From Acidobacteriota bacterium (GTDB taxonomy: Bacteria; Acidobacteriota; Terriglobia; Bryobacterales; Bryobacteraceae), in contig JACQZR010000099.1 of NCBI GenBank assembly GCA_016213775.1, positions 1 through 51,278 of the forward strand: a stretch of DNA of 51,278 nt, written 5' to 3'. A program made the translations under genes and the position numbers. Positions 28,741 through 37,925 of the stretch are shown piece by piece (position 1 is the first letter of the stretch; each line of letters begins with the position of its first letter). Below the pieces are notes generated by a model. It saw only the letters and a program-made list of their open reading frames with translations. It was not told the DNA's origin and did no database searches.

Positions 28741-30054
28741 GAATTGCGGATCGTGCCAGCCCCACACGCGCTTTGGATCCGCATCAATGTTGGTGGGCCG
28801 GATGTTCCATTCCTGCGCCGCCACCGAGGTGGCGCCGTGGCCGTGCGTGAAGATGCTCCAGGCAACCAGCAAAGCGAACAGAACGCGCACGCTCTCCCGG
28901 TGACCCAGCCGCTCCAACATCGGCACCAGCAGCATCATCAAAACCGGCGCAGTGTCGTTGAAATAGCGCGGTCCGTAGCTGTGCCCTGGCCACCACGCTC
29001 CCGACGCCACCAGGTAGAGCAGCCACCCGGCGAACAGGTAGGGAAGCAGCGGAAACATCCAGCGCCGGCGGAATGCAATCACCCATCCCAGCAGCGATAG
29101 CAGCAGGAACGGCGAAAAGACGAACAACCCTCGCGACGGACTGATGAGATGCATCAGCAGATTTTCGGCATAGGGAAACGGCCGCACCACTGTGGTCATG
29201 GTGTAGTACGACGGCAACAGGCTGTGACGCATTGCGAGGTTGTAGGCCAGGAACGGCACGGCCACTGGCAACGACCACAGCAGAAACGCTGCAAGATGTT
29301 TGCGGTGGTGCACGGCCACAAACAGCGTAATCATCGCCACCCAGATGGCTCCTGTTGGGCGCAACGTGAAGCAGGCGGCAAGGGGCAGCGCGGCGTAAGC
29401 AACGTAGCGGCTCTCGTGCCTCGCTTTGACAAGCAGCAGAAGTGTGAGATTGAGCATCAGGATCAGCGGCCCGTGCTGATACAGGGACCGGCTCGCCGTG
29501 GACCACATCCCTGTCCCGAAGGCGAACACCACCGCGAGTGTCATGCTGATCCGCGTGGGCACGAGTTGCGCCAATACCCGTTCCATCACCAGTACGGCAA
29601 GTGCGCAGAGCAACGCTGCGCAGATCAGCTCCACCACCGCGTGTCCCGCGACAAAGTCACCAGCAAGGAAAGCCGCAACCACGGGATGGCCGCCCACGTG
29701 CAAATCCGGCAGCAACATCACCGCAAGTTTCAGCAATCCAACCAGTGGAAGAATCAGGATGGACACTGCCAGCGGATAAAAGCTATACGCATGCCCCTCC
29801 GCACAGGACGCGGGCTTCTCGTGGTACGGCACCGCACCCTCGCCCTCAGCCACGCACTCCACCGCATACCCCGCCGGCTTCGGCATGCCCGCCAGAAATT
29901 CGTCGATGTTCGTGTCGCCCCGTTCCATCAGGCTCACCGCAACTGGCACGCTCCAATACGAATCGAATGAGTTGAACGGAGGGCACACGGTGTAGATTAG
30001 CCAAACCCCCACAAATAGCAGTAATCTGGCTGACTGCATCGCAAGTTTCATCAT
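28729..30054 (-). CDS. Polytopic membrane protein, GT-C glycosyltransferase-like
   Basis: This 441-residue inner-membrane protein has about ten hydrophobic helices. The reading frame extends upstream, but ATG 30054 begins a membrane-type N-terminus ('SARLLLFVGVWLIYTVCPP'), while the extra 100 residues have no hydrophobic character. The pattern (large loop after helix 1 with 'DTNIDEFLAGM', then many helices) resembles GT39/dolichyl-phosphate-mannosyltransferase-like proteins or related unnamed membrane proteins. No catalytic motif was identified with certainty, so the enzymatic role is a guess. It overlaps the deaminase 3' end by 12 nt. Confidence 0.7.
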   Translation of the reverse strand: MMKLAMQSARLLLFVGVWLIYTVCPPFNSFDSYWSVPVAVSLMERGDTNIDEFLAGMPKPAGYAVECVAEGEGAVPYHEKPASCAEGHAYSFYPLAVSILILPLVGLLKLAVMLLPDLHVGGHPVVAAFLAGDFVAGHAVVELICAALLCALAVLVMERVLAQLVPTRISMTLAVVFAFGTGMWSTASRSLYQHGPLILMLNLTLLLLVKARHESRYVAYAALPLAACFTLRPTGAIWVAMITLFVAVHHRKHLAAFLLWSLPVAVPFLAYNLAMRHSLLPSYYTMTTVVRPFPYAENLLMHLISPSRGLFVFSPFLLLSLLGWVIAFRRRWMFPLLPYLFAGWLLYLVASGAWWPGHSYGPRYFNDTAPVLMMLLVPMLERLGHRESVRVLFALLVAWSIFTHGHGATSVAAQEWNIRPTNIDADPKRVWGWHDPQFLRF

Positions 30055-30084
30055 AGCAGCCGAAGCGTGCGCGATAATGAAGCT

Positions 30085-30342
30085 ATGAAGCGGACGCGTC
30101 GAAGCCTGCACATCACGAACCCGGCGGCGAGAGAACTGGCTGAAAAACTCAGCCGCCAGTTCAACCTTTCGTTGACCGAGGTCGTGCTCCAGGCCATGAA
30201 GGAGTATGCAGAGCGCCGGCCAAAACCGATTGATCGCGCCAAGATCGACGAGATCTGTGCGAGGATTAAAGCCCTGCCAGTCCTGGACACGCGCACCGAC
30301 GACGAGATCCTCGGATACGACGAGTTTGGACTCCCACGCTGA
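30085..30342 (+). CDS. vapB: VapB-like antitoxin
   Basis: This 85-residue protein resembles the type II antitoxins of the PSK/Rv0623 type: 'RRSLHITNPAARELAEKLSR', 'LSLTEVVLQAMKEY', and the toxin-binding tail 'IKALPVLDTRTDDEILGYDE' ending 'FGLPR', a very recognisable C-terminus. A GTG at 30067 is a possible longer start. It overlaps the toxin gene by 1 nt (TGATG). It should neutralise VapC and bind its own promoter. Confidence 0.86.
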   Translation: MKRTRRSLHITNPAARELAEKLSRQFNLSLTEVVLQAMKEYAERRPKPIDRAKIDEICARIKALPVLDTRTDDEILGYDEFGLPR

Positions 30343-30734
30343 TGGTGCTGGACACGTCAGCATTGGCTTCGATCATCTTTCAGGAGCCAACTCGCGCCAA
30401 GCTACTAGCCATTCTCGCCCCGCAGCAGGTGCGAGTCATCGCGGCAGCTACCCTGCTTGAGGCCGGGATACTCTTGCGCGCCCGGCGCGGGGATAAAGGC
30501 GTCCAGGAGTTGTACGATTTGCTTCGCCAAATGGGAATTGAAGTACTTCCTTTCGACGAAGCCCAGTCCCGCCTCGCCATCGAAGCCTTCGGCAAATTCG
30601 GGAAAGGAATGGGTCACAAAGCCCAACTCAACTTCGGCGACTGCGCGGTCTACGCTTTGGCCAAAACCCGTAACGAACCCGTCCTAGCCATAGGCGCCGA
30701 CTTCCAGCAGACCGACCTCCGCGTCCTCCCCTAG
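30342..30734 (+). CDS. vapC: VapC-like PIN-domain toxin
   Basis: This 130-residue PIN ribonuclease has the acidic residues in place: D4 ('MVLDTSAL'), E40 ('TLLEAGILL'), D100 ('NFGDCAVYALA') and D120 ('IGADFQQTDL'). Start and stop codons of the antitoxin overlap. It probably cleaves a specific RNA such as a tRNA or rRNA loop (family knowledge). Its last codons overlap the stop of the convergent hpt gene by 4 nt. Confidence 0.9.
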   Translation: MVLDTSALASIIFQEPTRAKLLAILAPQQVRVIAAATLLEAGILLRARRGDKGVQELYDLLRQMGIEVLPFDEAQSRLAIEAFGKFGKGMGHKAQLNFGDCAVYALAKTRNEPVLAIGADFQQTDLRVLP

Positions 30735-31258
30735 CCCCCAAGAACGCAGACGTCCTTCAACTGCCGGTAGTCCTCCGCATAGTCCAGTCCATAGCCCACA
30801 ACAAACTCGTCCGGTATCGTGAACCCGCTGTATTCCACCGCCACCGGACGCAACCGCCGCTCCGGCTTGTCCAGCAAAGTCGCGATCCGGATCGACCGCG
30901 GCTTGCGCTGCTGCAACACATGAATCAGGTAGCTCAGCGTCACGCCACTATCCAGGATGTCCTCGACCACCAGCAGGTCGAAGCCCTCCACCGTCACGTC
31001 CAGATCCTTCGTCAACCGGACCTCGCCGGACGACGTCTTCCCCTTCCCGTAACTGGACAGCCCGATGAAGTCCATGCGCACCGGATGGGTGACGGCCCGC
31101 GCCAGGTCCGCAAAAAACATCACCGCCCCCTTCATGACGCACAGCATGTATATCGGCCCCCCGCCGGCGTAGTCTCTATCGATTTGCGCACCGATCTCGG
31201 CAATCCGCTTTTGTATCTGCTCGGCAGAGATGAGAACCCGCAGTTTTGCTTCCGGCAT
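30731..31258 (-). CDS. hpt: Hypoxanthine phosphoribosyltransferase
   Basis: This 175-residue purine-salvage enzyme makes IMP/GMP from hypoxanthine/guanine and PRPP. The PRPP-binding motif 'LLVVEDILDSGVTLSYL' and the flexible-loop 'GLSSYGKGKTSSGEVRL' are clear, as is 'DEFVVGYGLDYAEDYR'. ATG 31258 ('MPEAKLRVLISAEQI') is chosen over the longer frame because homologues are about 175-180 residues. It is divergent from the JAMM-domain gene. Confidence 0.95.
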   Translation of the reverse strand: MPEAKLRVLISAEQIQKRIAEIGAQIDRDYAGGGPIYMLCVMKGAVMFFADLARAVTHPVRMDFIGLSSYGKGKTSSGEVRLTKDLDVTVEGFDLLVVEDILDSGVTLSYLIHVLQQRKPRSIRIATLLDKPERRLRPVAVEYSGFTIPDEFVVGYGLDYAEDYRQLKDVCVLGG

Positions 31259-31379
31259 AAAGCACTGAGTATAGTCGACGAGGTAAAGGAAAACCAGCAC
31301 TCCGCCGAAGAAGGGTTGATGAGCCACAAGACTACAAGGTGGGGTACTGGTGGTTTGTGATAAGGTCGTAGTACGCCAT

Positions 31380-33236
31380 ATGATGCCGGCGCAAAGCAAC
31401 GTCGATGCGGGCGTCTGGAACATTCCTGGCCACGCACCGGTGATAGAGTATTCCCGCCAGGTTCTGAGCGAGATTCTCACACAAGTCGTAGATGCGTATG
31501 ACACCTATCTGGCCGGCGGCTACGAAGTAGGCGGAGTCCTCTTCGGACGGCGGGACGGCAACGTTGTCCGTATCCTTGCCTCGCGTCCGTTGCCCATCAT
31601 CCCCCCGCGCCCCAGCTTCATGCTTTCGGCGAGCGATGAAAAACGTCTCCGCGAGCTCATCGCCCAGGGCGGCGCCACCTCCGATCTCGCCGGTATGGAA
31701 GCTGTCGGCTGGTATCATTCGCACACCCGCAACGAAATCTTCCTTTCCGAAGGCGACCTGGAATTGTATGACAGGTTCTTCCCCGAGCCGTGGCAGATCG
31801 CCATGGTGCTCCACCCCAGCGATGTGGAGCCTGTTCGCGTCGGCTTCTTCTTTCGCGAGGACGACGGTTATGTCCGCTCCGATCAGAGTTATCAGGAATT
31901 CGCCGTCGATGCCCCCCCGCACGATAGCACCATGCGCCGTGAGCCTCCCTGGAAGGTTCTTCCGGATGGCCGCGTCGAAGACCCGCCGCTGCCGGGGGTC
32001 GCTCCTGAAGAGTATGAACTTCCCCCAGAGCCGGATCGGGCAAGCATCTGGCAGCGAGGCGGCAAATGGCTGGCTCTGTTCATCGCGTTTCTGGCCGTCG
32101 TGGCTGGCGGAATCAGTATTTGGGTGCTGCGCCAGCACGCGCCTGCGATGGGTTTGGAAGTGACGCCGGTGGATAATGAACTGGTCATCCGCTGGAACCC
32201 CGCGAGTCCCGGTCTGGAGGACGCCAGCAGCGCTATCCTCTACATCATGGATGGCCGAAACCGGCTCGAAATCCCGGTGTTGAATGCGAAGAACCCGTTC
32301 AAAACGTACAAGCCACTCACCAGCCGCGTAAACATCCGCTTGGTGGCGCGTGTCGGCTTCGGGTCGAAAGTGGAAGAAGTGTCCACCTACCTCGCCCATC
32401 CCGATCTGGGCAAACCATCACCGGAATTGAAGCAGGCGCTGGAAGCGGAGGAAGAGGCCGGGCGCGTCGTCAATGCCCTGGAAAAGCAGTTGGAGGAAGC
32501 ACACGGCGAAACCGCCACGGTGCGCGAGGTGATCGCCGAACTGGAGCGTCAAAAAGTGGAACTCGCCGACGCGCGCAAGCGCGCACAGGAAGCGAAGCGT
32601 CGCGCATTTACCGCCCCCAAGCCCGTGCCTGCGGGCCCGGCGAAAGACCTTCCCGATGCTCCGTCGGTTGCCTTGCGGCAGGGGCAGCCCTCCCTCACGC
32701 CCCCCGTGCCAAGCGCGGAGATTCGCCTGCGTCCACCATCGGAAGCGCCGAAGCCGGCGCCCATCCCGCCGCCTTCCGTCAACCGTACACCTCCCCCTAT
32801 CACGGCATCGGCGCCGGCCAGCAGCAACCCGGTCATCCCGGCGCGTCCGGCGACAGCCACTTCCGGCCGTGTCATTTGGACTGGCGACTGGCCCAAGGAC
32901 GGTCAGCTTGTCATCCACAACGGCAAGGCTACGCGCGGATTCCTCATCGGCGACCTGCCCGGTGTTCCCGTGACCGTCAATGTGTATTCGGGCGAGATGA
33001 GCGGTAGCGGTATCAAGATCTACACCGCCAATCCAAAGCAGGTCACGGGCAAGGTAGAACCCGGCAACGCCTCCAATGGATGGCAACCCGCGCAGTACGT
33101 GCTCGATTCCAGAGCGGCGCGCGACGTGATCGTCGAACAACTTCCCACAGTGCAAGAGACCAGGAAAGTGGTGCTGCGAGCCGGAGCACGCCGTGCTCCC
33201 GTAGTGGTGATTGAATGGCGGGTGGCGCAGCCGTGA
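31380..33236 (+). CDS. Membrane-anchored JAMM/JAB-domain protein
   Basis: The product is a 618-residue protein. An N-terminal JAB/MPN metallo-isopeptidase-like domain (about 20-175) has a complete JAMM motif: E49 in 'GYEVGGVLFG', then H113-S-H115 and S123/D126 in 'WYHSHTRNEIFLSEGD' (HxHx7SxxD). A single transmembrane helix (about 230-250) is followed by a possible Fn3-like domain (258-345), a charged coiled-coil (about 355-420), a Pro/Ala-rich linker (425-515) and a C-terminal beta-rich domain ('GRVIWTGDWPKDGQLVIHNG'). The topology implies a cytoplasmic protease domain and an external tail. The family removes ubiquitin-like tags or cleaves peptides, but no E1, E2 or tag gene is adjacent. The TPR gene is coupled by a 4-nt overlap. 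Confidence 0.82.
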   Translation: MMPAQSNVDAGVWNIPGHAPVIEYSRQVLSEILTQVVDAYDTYLAGGYEVGGVLFGRRDGNVVRILASRPLPIIPPRPSFMLSASDEKRLRELIAQGGATSDLAGMEAVGWYHSHTRNEIFLSEGDLELYDRFFPEPWQIAMVLHPSDVEPVRVGFFFREDDGYVRSDQSYQEFAVDAPPHDSTMRREPPWKVLPDGRVEDPPLPGVAPEEYELPPEPDRASIWQRGGKWLALFIAFLAVVAGGISIWVLRQHAPAMGLEVTPVDNELVIRWNPASPGLEDASSAILYIMDGRNRLEIPVLNAKNPFKTYKPLTSRVNIRLVARVGFGSKVEEVSTYLAHPDLGKPSPELKQALEAEEEAGRVVNALEKQLEEAHGETATVREVIAELERQKVELADARKRAQEAKRRAFTAPKPVPAGPAKDLPDAPSVALRQGQPSLTPPVPSAEIRLRPPSEAPKPAPIPPPSVNRTPPPITASAPASSNPVIPARPATATSGRVIWTGDWPKDGQLVIHNGKATRGFLIGDLPGVPVTVNVYSGEMSGSGIKIYTANPKQVTGKVEPGNASNGWQPAQYVLDSRAARDVIVEQLPTVQETRKVVLRAGARRAPVVVIEWRVAQP

Positions 33237-34849
33237 AGCAGATGATTACGTTGTTTGTTGTAGCGGCACTTTTCACGCCGCTCCCCGCGCAGCGGCCGGA
33301 CTTCCGCAAGGCCGAAACCGTGTTTGCCCAGGCCCGCAAACTCGAGATTGCGGGGAAAGCTGCTGAGGCCATCGCGAAGTTTTCCGAAGCGATTCATTTC
33401 GCCCCCGATTTCGCCGCCGCCTATCGGCACCGCGGCAAGTTGCACGCCGCCGCAGGCAACGATAAGGAAGCCCTGCGGGATCTGGACGTCTCACTTCGCC
33501 TGCAGCCGGACGACGCCGAAGCCTATGCTGCACGAGGCGATCTTTACGTGCGGTTAAACGAGCCCGACAAAGCCATCAAGGACTTTGACGCCGCATTGCG
33601 TTTCAAACGCGAACGTCCGGAAGTATTCGCGGGCCGAGCCGCTGCCTACGGCGCTCTCCGTCAGTACCGCCGGGCGCTGGATGACTACGCGCGTGCCATT
33701 CAACTCCGGCTCGACCGTCCGGAATACTATTTCGCGCGTGGTGGAATCTTGGTTAAACTGAACCAGTACCGCGAGGCGATCGACGATTACACGCGCGCCA
33801 TAGAGTACAAGCCGGACTACGCCGACGCCTATCTCGAACGCGGCTTCACCAACGGGTTCGTTGGCGAGTTTGAAGCAGCCGTCAAGGACTTCGATGTCGC
33901 TGTCCGGATGCTGCCCCAAAGCGCGCGTGCACACGGGCTGCGCGCGGAAGCGCTACGGCAGGTGGACCAGCCCGAACCGGCCGTCGAGGAGTACACCAAG
34001 GCAATCGCGCTGGACCCAAAAAACCCTGACCTTTTCCTCGCCCGCGGATCCACATACATGCAGATGCGCAAGTTCGAGGAATCGCTCGCTGACCGCGATC
34101 AGGCCGTCAAGATCAAGCCCGAGTACGCGGAAGCCTATGTGGCCCGGGGCGGGTCCTATCATCTGCTCGGGCAGCACGACAAGGGTCTCGCGGACCGCAG
34201 CGAAGCCATTCGCCTCAAACCCGGACTTCCCGAAGCCTGGAACGCGAGGGGGAATGCCTATTACCTGCTGGGCAACTATGCAAAGTCCGTGAGTGATCTG
34301 CGCGAAGCTATACGGCTTGCCCCGAACTACGAAGAGGCGAAAAAAGTGCTCTCGTTCGCGGAGAAGAAACTCGCCGAACAAGTGGCTGCGGCGAGCGAAC
34401 CCAAGCAGGTGGCCGGCGCCGCCTCTCCAGCTTCCGCACCCGCACCTCCTGCTCCCGAGACCCCCAAACCGGAGGAAGTGGCAAAGCCGGAACCCGTGAA
34501 AGCAGAGCCGCCGAAAGTAGAGACCCCGAGAGCCGCACCGGTGCCTGCCAAACCACCCACCGTTACCAAGACGCAAGCCGCCCGCGCACTCGTTCTGGAA
34601 AAGGAAGCGCGTACACTCACCGAGAGCGGCGAACTCGCCAAAGCGATCGAAGCGCTTGGCCAGTCTCTGGAGTTGAACCCGAATTCCGCCATGGCGTGGA
34701 ACGCCCGCGGCTACACCTACCTGCGCCTCAAGAAGTATAAAGAAGCCATCGCTGATTTCGACCAGGCCATCGCCCGCCGTCCAGACTACGCCAACGCGAT
34801 CCACAACCGGTCCGTGGCCCGCGCCGCGCAACTCAAGAAGGATCGGTGA
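33233..34849 (+). CDS. Secreted TPR-repeat protein coupled to the JAMM protein
   Basis: This 538-residue protein has an N-terminal signal peptide ('MITLFVVAALFTPLPAQ'), about nine consecutive tetratricopeptide repeats (roughly 25-385; each has 'A-x-x-x-R-G' and 'A-I-x-L-x-P'), a Pro/Ala/Glu/Lys-rich low-complexity linker (about 390-455) and two further TPRs at the C-terminus. TPRs bind other proteins, so this is likely a periplasmic scaffold. The start is GTG 33233, overlapping the stop of the JAMM gene (GTGA). Tight coupling suggests the two act together, possibly through the external coiled-coil region of the JAMM protein (inference). Confidence 0.85.
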   Translation: MKQMITLFVVAALFTPLPAQRPDFRKAETVFAQARKLEIAGKAAEAIAKFSEAIHFAPDFAAAYRHRGKLHAAAGNDKEALRDLDVSLRLQPDDAEAYAARGDLYVRLNEPDKAIKDFDAALRFKRERPEVFAGRAAAYGALRQYRRALDDYARAIQLRLDRPEYYFARGGILVKLNQYREAIDDYTRAIEYKPDYADAYLERGFTNGFVGEFEAAVKDFDVAVRMLPQSARAHGLRAEALRQVDQPEPAVEEYTKAIALDPKNPDLFLARGSTYMQMRKFEESLADRDQAVKIKPEYAEAYVARGGSYHLLGQHDKGLADRSEAIRLKPGLPEAWNARGNAYYLLGNYAKSVSDLREAIRLAPNYEEAKKVLSFAEKKLAEQVAAASEPKQVAGAASPASAPAPPAPETPKPEEVAKPEPVKAEPPKVETPRAAPVPAKPPTVTKTQAARALVLEKEARTLTESGELAKAIEALGQSLELNPNSAMAWNARGYTYLRLKKYKEAIADFDQAIARRPDYANAIHNRSVARAAQLKKDR

Positions 34850-34850
34850 A

Positions 34851-36191
34851 CTAAACGGCCGCCGCCAATTCCCGCATCTTGGGCATCGCAGCCAGACTCC
34901 GCGCCAGTTCACCGGCAGTCGCCTTCGCCTGGCCAATCGCCGTGTCCCAAGTACGGTCGTGAGGGTACGCTTGTACATCGGTACACAGGTACACCCGCGT
35001 CGTTCCCACTTGCGACGGCTGCACCGATGGCACGCCCCCAAGTGGCCACACCGGCCTTGAGTATTCCTCGCGCACGACATGGCAAGCCTCCACCACGCGC
35101 GGGTCGAAGCCGGGAAACATCTCTCGCAACCCGCCGAGGGCGTAGCTGGAGATTTCCTCGTCTTCGCGCATGAACAGGTCACTCGCCGGCCTGCAATAAC
35201 GGCTTAGATGGATCACGGAACGGCCACGCGTCCACTCCCGCGGCGTCAGATTGGTCGATTCGGTCATGACCTGGAACGGTATGGACGAATCATCCAACGC
35301 ATTCCAGAATTTCCGCTGGATCTGCTGCCGCGTGATCACCACGGCGCTCACCAGCCCCTGGTACACCAACTGCGGCATCGGAACCTGTTCCTGCAGGGGA
35401 CCGGCCGCGATCTCCCGCAACCGCTGCAACGCAAGCGTCGATACGGCCGCGTCAAATCGTTCCGTCCTGCCCTCCACATTCAGGCAAACGCCATGCGGTT
35501 CGTTGAGAATCCACTGCACCCAGGCATTGTTTCGGATCACCCCACCCCGTAGTGTGACTGCCGATACCAGGCCTTCCAGCAGCTCTCGCGACCCGCCGCG
35601 TAAGTGCCCACGCTTCGCCGATTCACCGAACCAGCCTTCCCTTAACCGTCCGCGAAACCACTCCGCCGGAATTCGCGAGTAGAGATCGCCAAAGTGCGCC
35701 TGCAGCAGTGGCCGCCACAGCTTCTCAAAAATGCGTTCCCCAAATTGCGCGCGAAGGAACGGCTCCACGGGAACATGGTTGAGATAATCGGCATCGTCGC
35801 GTCGACCAAGCAACCATGACGCCCAATCAGTCCGCAAACGCCCAGCGGCGAACAGAGCTGTGCTTCGCACCCATCCCGGGCCGCTGGACAGGTTGTACTG
35901 CCGGCCCGCCCGTAGACAACCGAAGTGCGCCTGTTCCCAGCGCATGGTGCCATTCAGGTTCAACTCCCCGAGCAGAGAAAGCAGATGTTGGTCTCGTGGG
36001 GTAACACACTGCGCGAACTTCTCCACTTGGAAACCCTCATGTTCCAAACACGGCGCCGCCCCCCGGCGTTCCGATTCGAACACGACAGGGTCGTACCCGT
36101 GCTGTTGCAGAAAGTAGGCAGCGGCAAGCCCGGGAATGCCGCCTCCTAAGATAGCCACTCGCTGCCGCCGTGATTCAGTATGTAGATGCAT
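34851..36191 (-). CDS. FAD-dependent amine oxidase-like protein
   Basis: This 446-residue flavoprotein has the N-terminal dinucleotide-binding fingerprint 'VAILGGGIPGLAAAYFLQQHG' (shortened here) and 'PVVFESERRGAA', followed by the architecture of the protoporphyrinogen oxidase/desaturase superfamily. The middle contains 'FGERIFEKLWRPLLQAHFG', often seen in UDP-galactopyranose/HpnE-like members. The substrate is unknown; members oxidise amines, carotenoids or squalene precursors. It converges with the TPR gene and is divergent from the aspartyl protease. A TTTCAGG/CCTGAAA hairpin (36200-36217) lies just upstream of its start. Confidence 0.85.
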   Translation of the reverse strand: MHLHTESRRQRVAILGGGIPGLAAAYFLQQHGYDPVVFESERRGAAPCLEHEGFQVEKFAQCVTPRDQHLLSLLGELNLNGTMRWEQAHFGCLRAGRQYNLSSGPGWVRSTALFAAGRLRTDWASWLLGRRDDADYLNHVPVEPFLRAQFGERIFEKLWRPLLQAHFGDLYSRIPAEWFRGRLREGWFGESAKRGHLRGGSRELLEGLVSAVTLRGGVIRNNAWVQWILNEPHGVCLNVEGRTERFDAAVSTLALQRLREIAAGPLQEQVPMPQLVYQGLVSAVVITRQQIQRKFWNALDDSSIPFQVMTESTNLTPREWTRGRSVIHLSRYCRPASDLFMREDEEISSYALGGLREMFPGFDPRVVEACHVVREEYSRPVWPLGGVPSVQPSQVGTTRVYLCTDVQAYPHDRTWDTAIGQAKATAGELARSLAAMPKMRELAAAV

Positions 36192-36199
36192 AGGGCCTG

Positions 36200-36217
36200 T
36201 TTCAGGTTGTCCTGAAA
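36200..36217. promoter_or_regulatory. Inverted repeat upstream of the amine oxidase gene
   Basis: There is a perfect 7-bp inverted repeat (TTTCAGG and CCTGAAA, 4-nt gap) 9 bp from the start of the minus-strand gene. It is either an operator or an mRNA leader hairpin; the sequence does not say which. Confidence 0.3.
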
Positions 36218-36359
36218 AGGCGCACCCGTCAGCGGGCCGGATGTACTCTTCTATGGTGTACGGTGGTCCACCTTAGAAAACGGAGCGAACGTCCCGAGAT
36301 TGGAAACTGTAGTACTGGGCCGGAGTCGCCATGCCTCGGAACGCGCTATCGTGATCATC

Positions 36360-36695
36360 ATGGGAGTCTTCAAGACAGTATGCAAGGTTGAGAACCCCTC
36401 CAAACGAAGCCGGTCCAGCGTCGTAAAGGGGGTGCTCGTCGATTCGGGCAGTGAATACACTTGGATACCAGCCCCGATTCTCCAGGAGATAGGAGTTCAG
36501 CGCGAAAAGAAGGATTTGACCTTCGTGATGGCGAACGGGCAAACCATCACCCGCTCTGTCGGATTCGCCATCTTACGCGTGGACCAATCGTTCACGATCG
36601 ATGAAGTTGTCTTCGGAGAACCTGGAGACTTGTCGCTTCTGGGTGCAAGGACACTGGAGGGACTCGCCCTCACCGGGCCAATAGTCGCCGCTTAG
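36360..36695 (+). CDS. Retropepsin-like (clan AA) aspartyl protease
   Basis: This 111-residue single-domain protein has the catalytic triad motif 'VLVDSGSEYTWIP', corresponding to the D-T/S-G motif of retroviral-type proteases. Such proteins work as homodimers. The predicted N-terminus has no membrane anchor or signal. Start: ATG 36360; a longer TTG-initiated frame from 36300 is possible, but its extra 20 residues look unrelated. It is not clearly in an operon and its substrate is unknown. Confidence 0.75.
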   Translation: MGVFKTVCKVENPSKRSRSSVVKGVLVDSGSEYTWIPAPILQEIGVQREKKDLTFVMANGQTITRSVGFAILRVDQSFTIDEVVFGEPGDLSLLGARTLEGLALTGPIVAA

Positions 36696-37925
36696 CTACC
36701 GCTGCACAGCGCCGCCACGCCCCATGATCGGCCACACATCCACCACCTTGTCGCCTTCCACCACATAGTAGCGGTCGTACACATTCGTGCTGGTGTCCAG
36801 ATTGGAGCAGTACAGTTCCACGCGGTCGCCGAGGTTGGCTTCGTTCCCTTCAGGGAACTTCAGCACACCGTATTCCGCACCCTGGTTTTCCACCACCACA
36901 TCCGGCCGGCCCTTCATCTGATCGGTGGGCTTCAGCATCGCCTTGTTCCCGCAATCGATGGTTACCTGGCCCTTGTGGTTCTTGCTGATTACGGTGCTCA
37001 TCACAGTCAGAGCAGGAGCGAAATCAGTATACTTCTTCGGATCGCTACGGCCGCCTACCCCCATATACAGCGTGTCCATGAAGATATACGAACCCGCCTG
37101 CAGTTCGGTTAGTCCGATCTCCTTGTCGATGTTGTACGTGCCCGTGCTGCCTCCCGTGATCACCGGAACGTTCAGCCCGGCCTTCTTGCACAGCATCGCC
37201 GTCTCGACCACCGGCTCAACGTCCTTGCGCGACTTCGCCGTACGCTGCTCAAAGCCCTTGGTGTGCGAAGCGCCGCCCGAATACCCCATCACCCCACCGA
37301 ACTTCAGATTCTTTTTGGAGTCGATCTTCTGGGCCAGTTCCAGCCCCGCCTGTCCGGTGGCATGCCCCGCGCGGGTGAGCCCGGCATACAGGTCCACCAA
37401 GACCGTCAGCTTCGTCTTTGCCACGGCAGCCGCTTCGTCCAGCAGATCCACCGTCATCGGATCGTCGGCCACCATCCGGAACGTCGGTTCCTTCTGCCCC
37501 AGCACAACACCGCGCCAGATCTTGTTCTTGCCCGCCGGTTGGCACGTGTAGAGCACGCCCTTGATTCCCGCACCCACCATCAGTTCCGACTCGGCAATCG
37601 TAGCGCAGCAAATACCCGATGATCCCAGCGCCATCTGCTTCCGCGCGATATCCACTGACTTGTGAATCTTGCAGTGCGACCGGATGTCGATCCCCGTCGT
37701 CTTGCAGTGATCGGCCATCTTTTTGAGGTTGGCTTCAAAGAGCGACTTTTCAACCACCATAGACGGTGTGGGCAGGTCTTCCTTCGAGATGCCCGTGAAG
37801 TCCTTACGTGCGATCTTCGCTTCGATATCCGCATAGCGGAACGGCCGTTTGGTCAGCCCGTTGGTGTTCGCGCCCCATCCCAGTGGGGTCGAAAAAGCGG
37901 TAGCAAGCAAGGTGCGGCGTGTCAT
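36696..37925 (-). CDS. DSD1-family PLP enzyme (D-threonine aldolase/D-serine dehydratase-like)
   Basis: This 409-residue protein has a fold-III alanine-racemase-like N-terminal barrel with the PLP-lysine in 'IRSHCKIHKS' (family consensus is R-P-H-x-K-T-H-K). The C-terminal part is the D-serine dehydratase-like domain ('GDRVELYCSNLDTSTNVYDRYY') with the expected metal-binding region. The N-terminus ('TRRTLLATAFSTPLG') looks like a Tat-type or other export signal, so it may act in the periplasm on D-amino acids or hydroxy-amino acids. Its substrate is not known. It is divergent from the TonB receptor locus. Confidence 0.85.
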   Translation of the reverse strand: MTRRTLLATAFSTPLGWGANTNGLTKRPFRYADIEAKIARKDFTGISKEDLPTPSMVVEKSLFEANLKKMADHCKTTGIDIRSHCKIHKSVDIARKQMALGSSGICCATIAESELMVGAGIKGVLYTCQPAGKNKIWRGVVLGQKEPTFRMVADDPMTVDLLDEAAAVAKTKLTVLVDLYAGLTRAGHATGQAGLELAQKIDSKKNLKFGGVMGYSGGASHTKGFEQRTAKSRKDVEPVVETAMLCKKAGLNVPVITGGSTGTYNIDKEIGLTELQAGSYIFMDTLYMGVGGRSDPKKYTDFAPALTVMSTVISKNHKGQVTIDCGNKAMLKPTDQMKGRPDVVVENQGAEYGVLKFPEGNEANLGDRVELYCSNLDTSTNVYDRYYVVEGDKVVDVWPIMGRGGAVQR

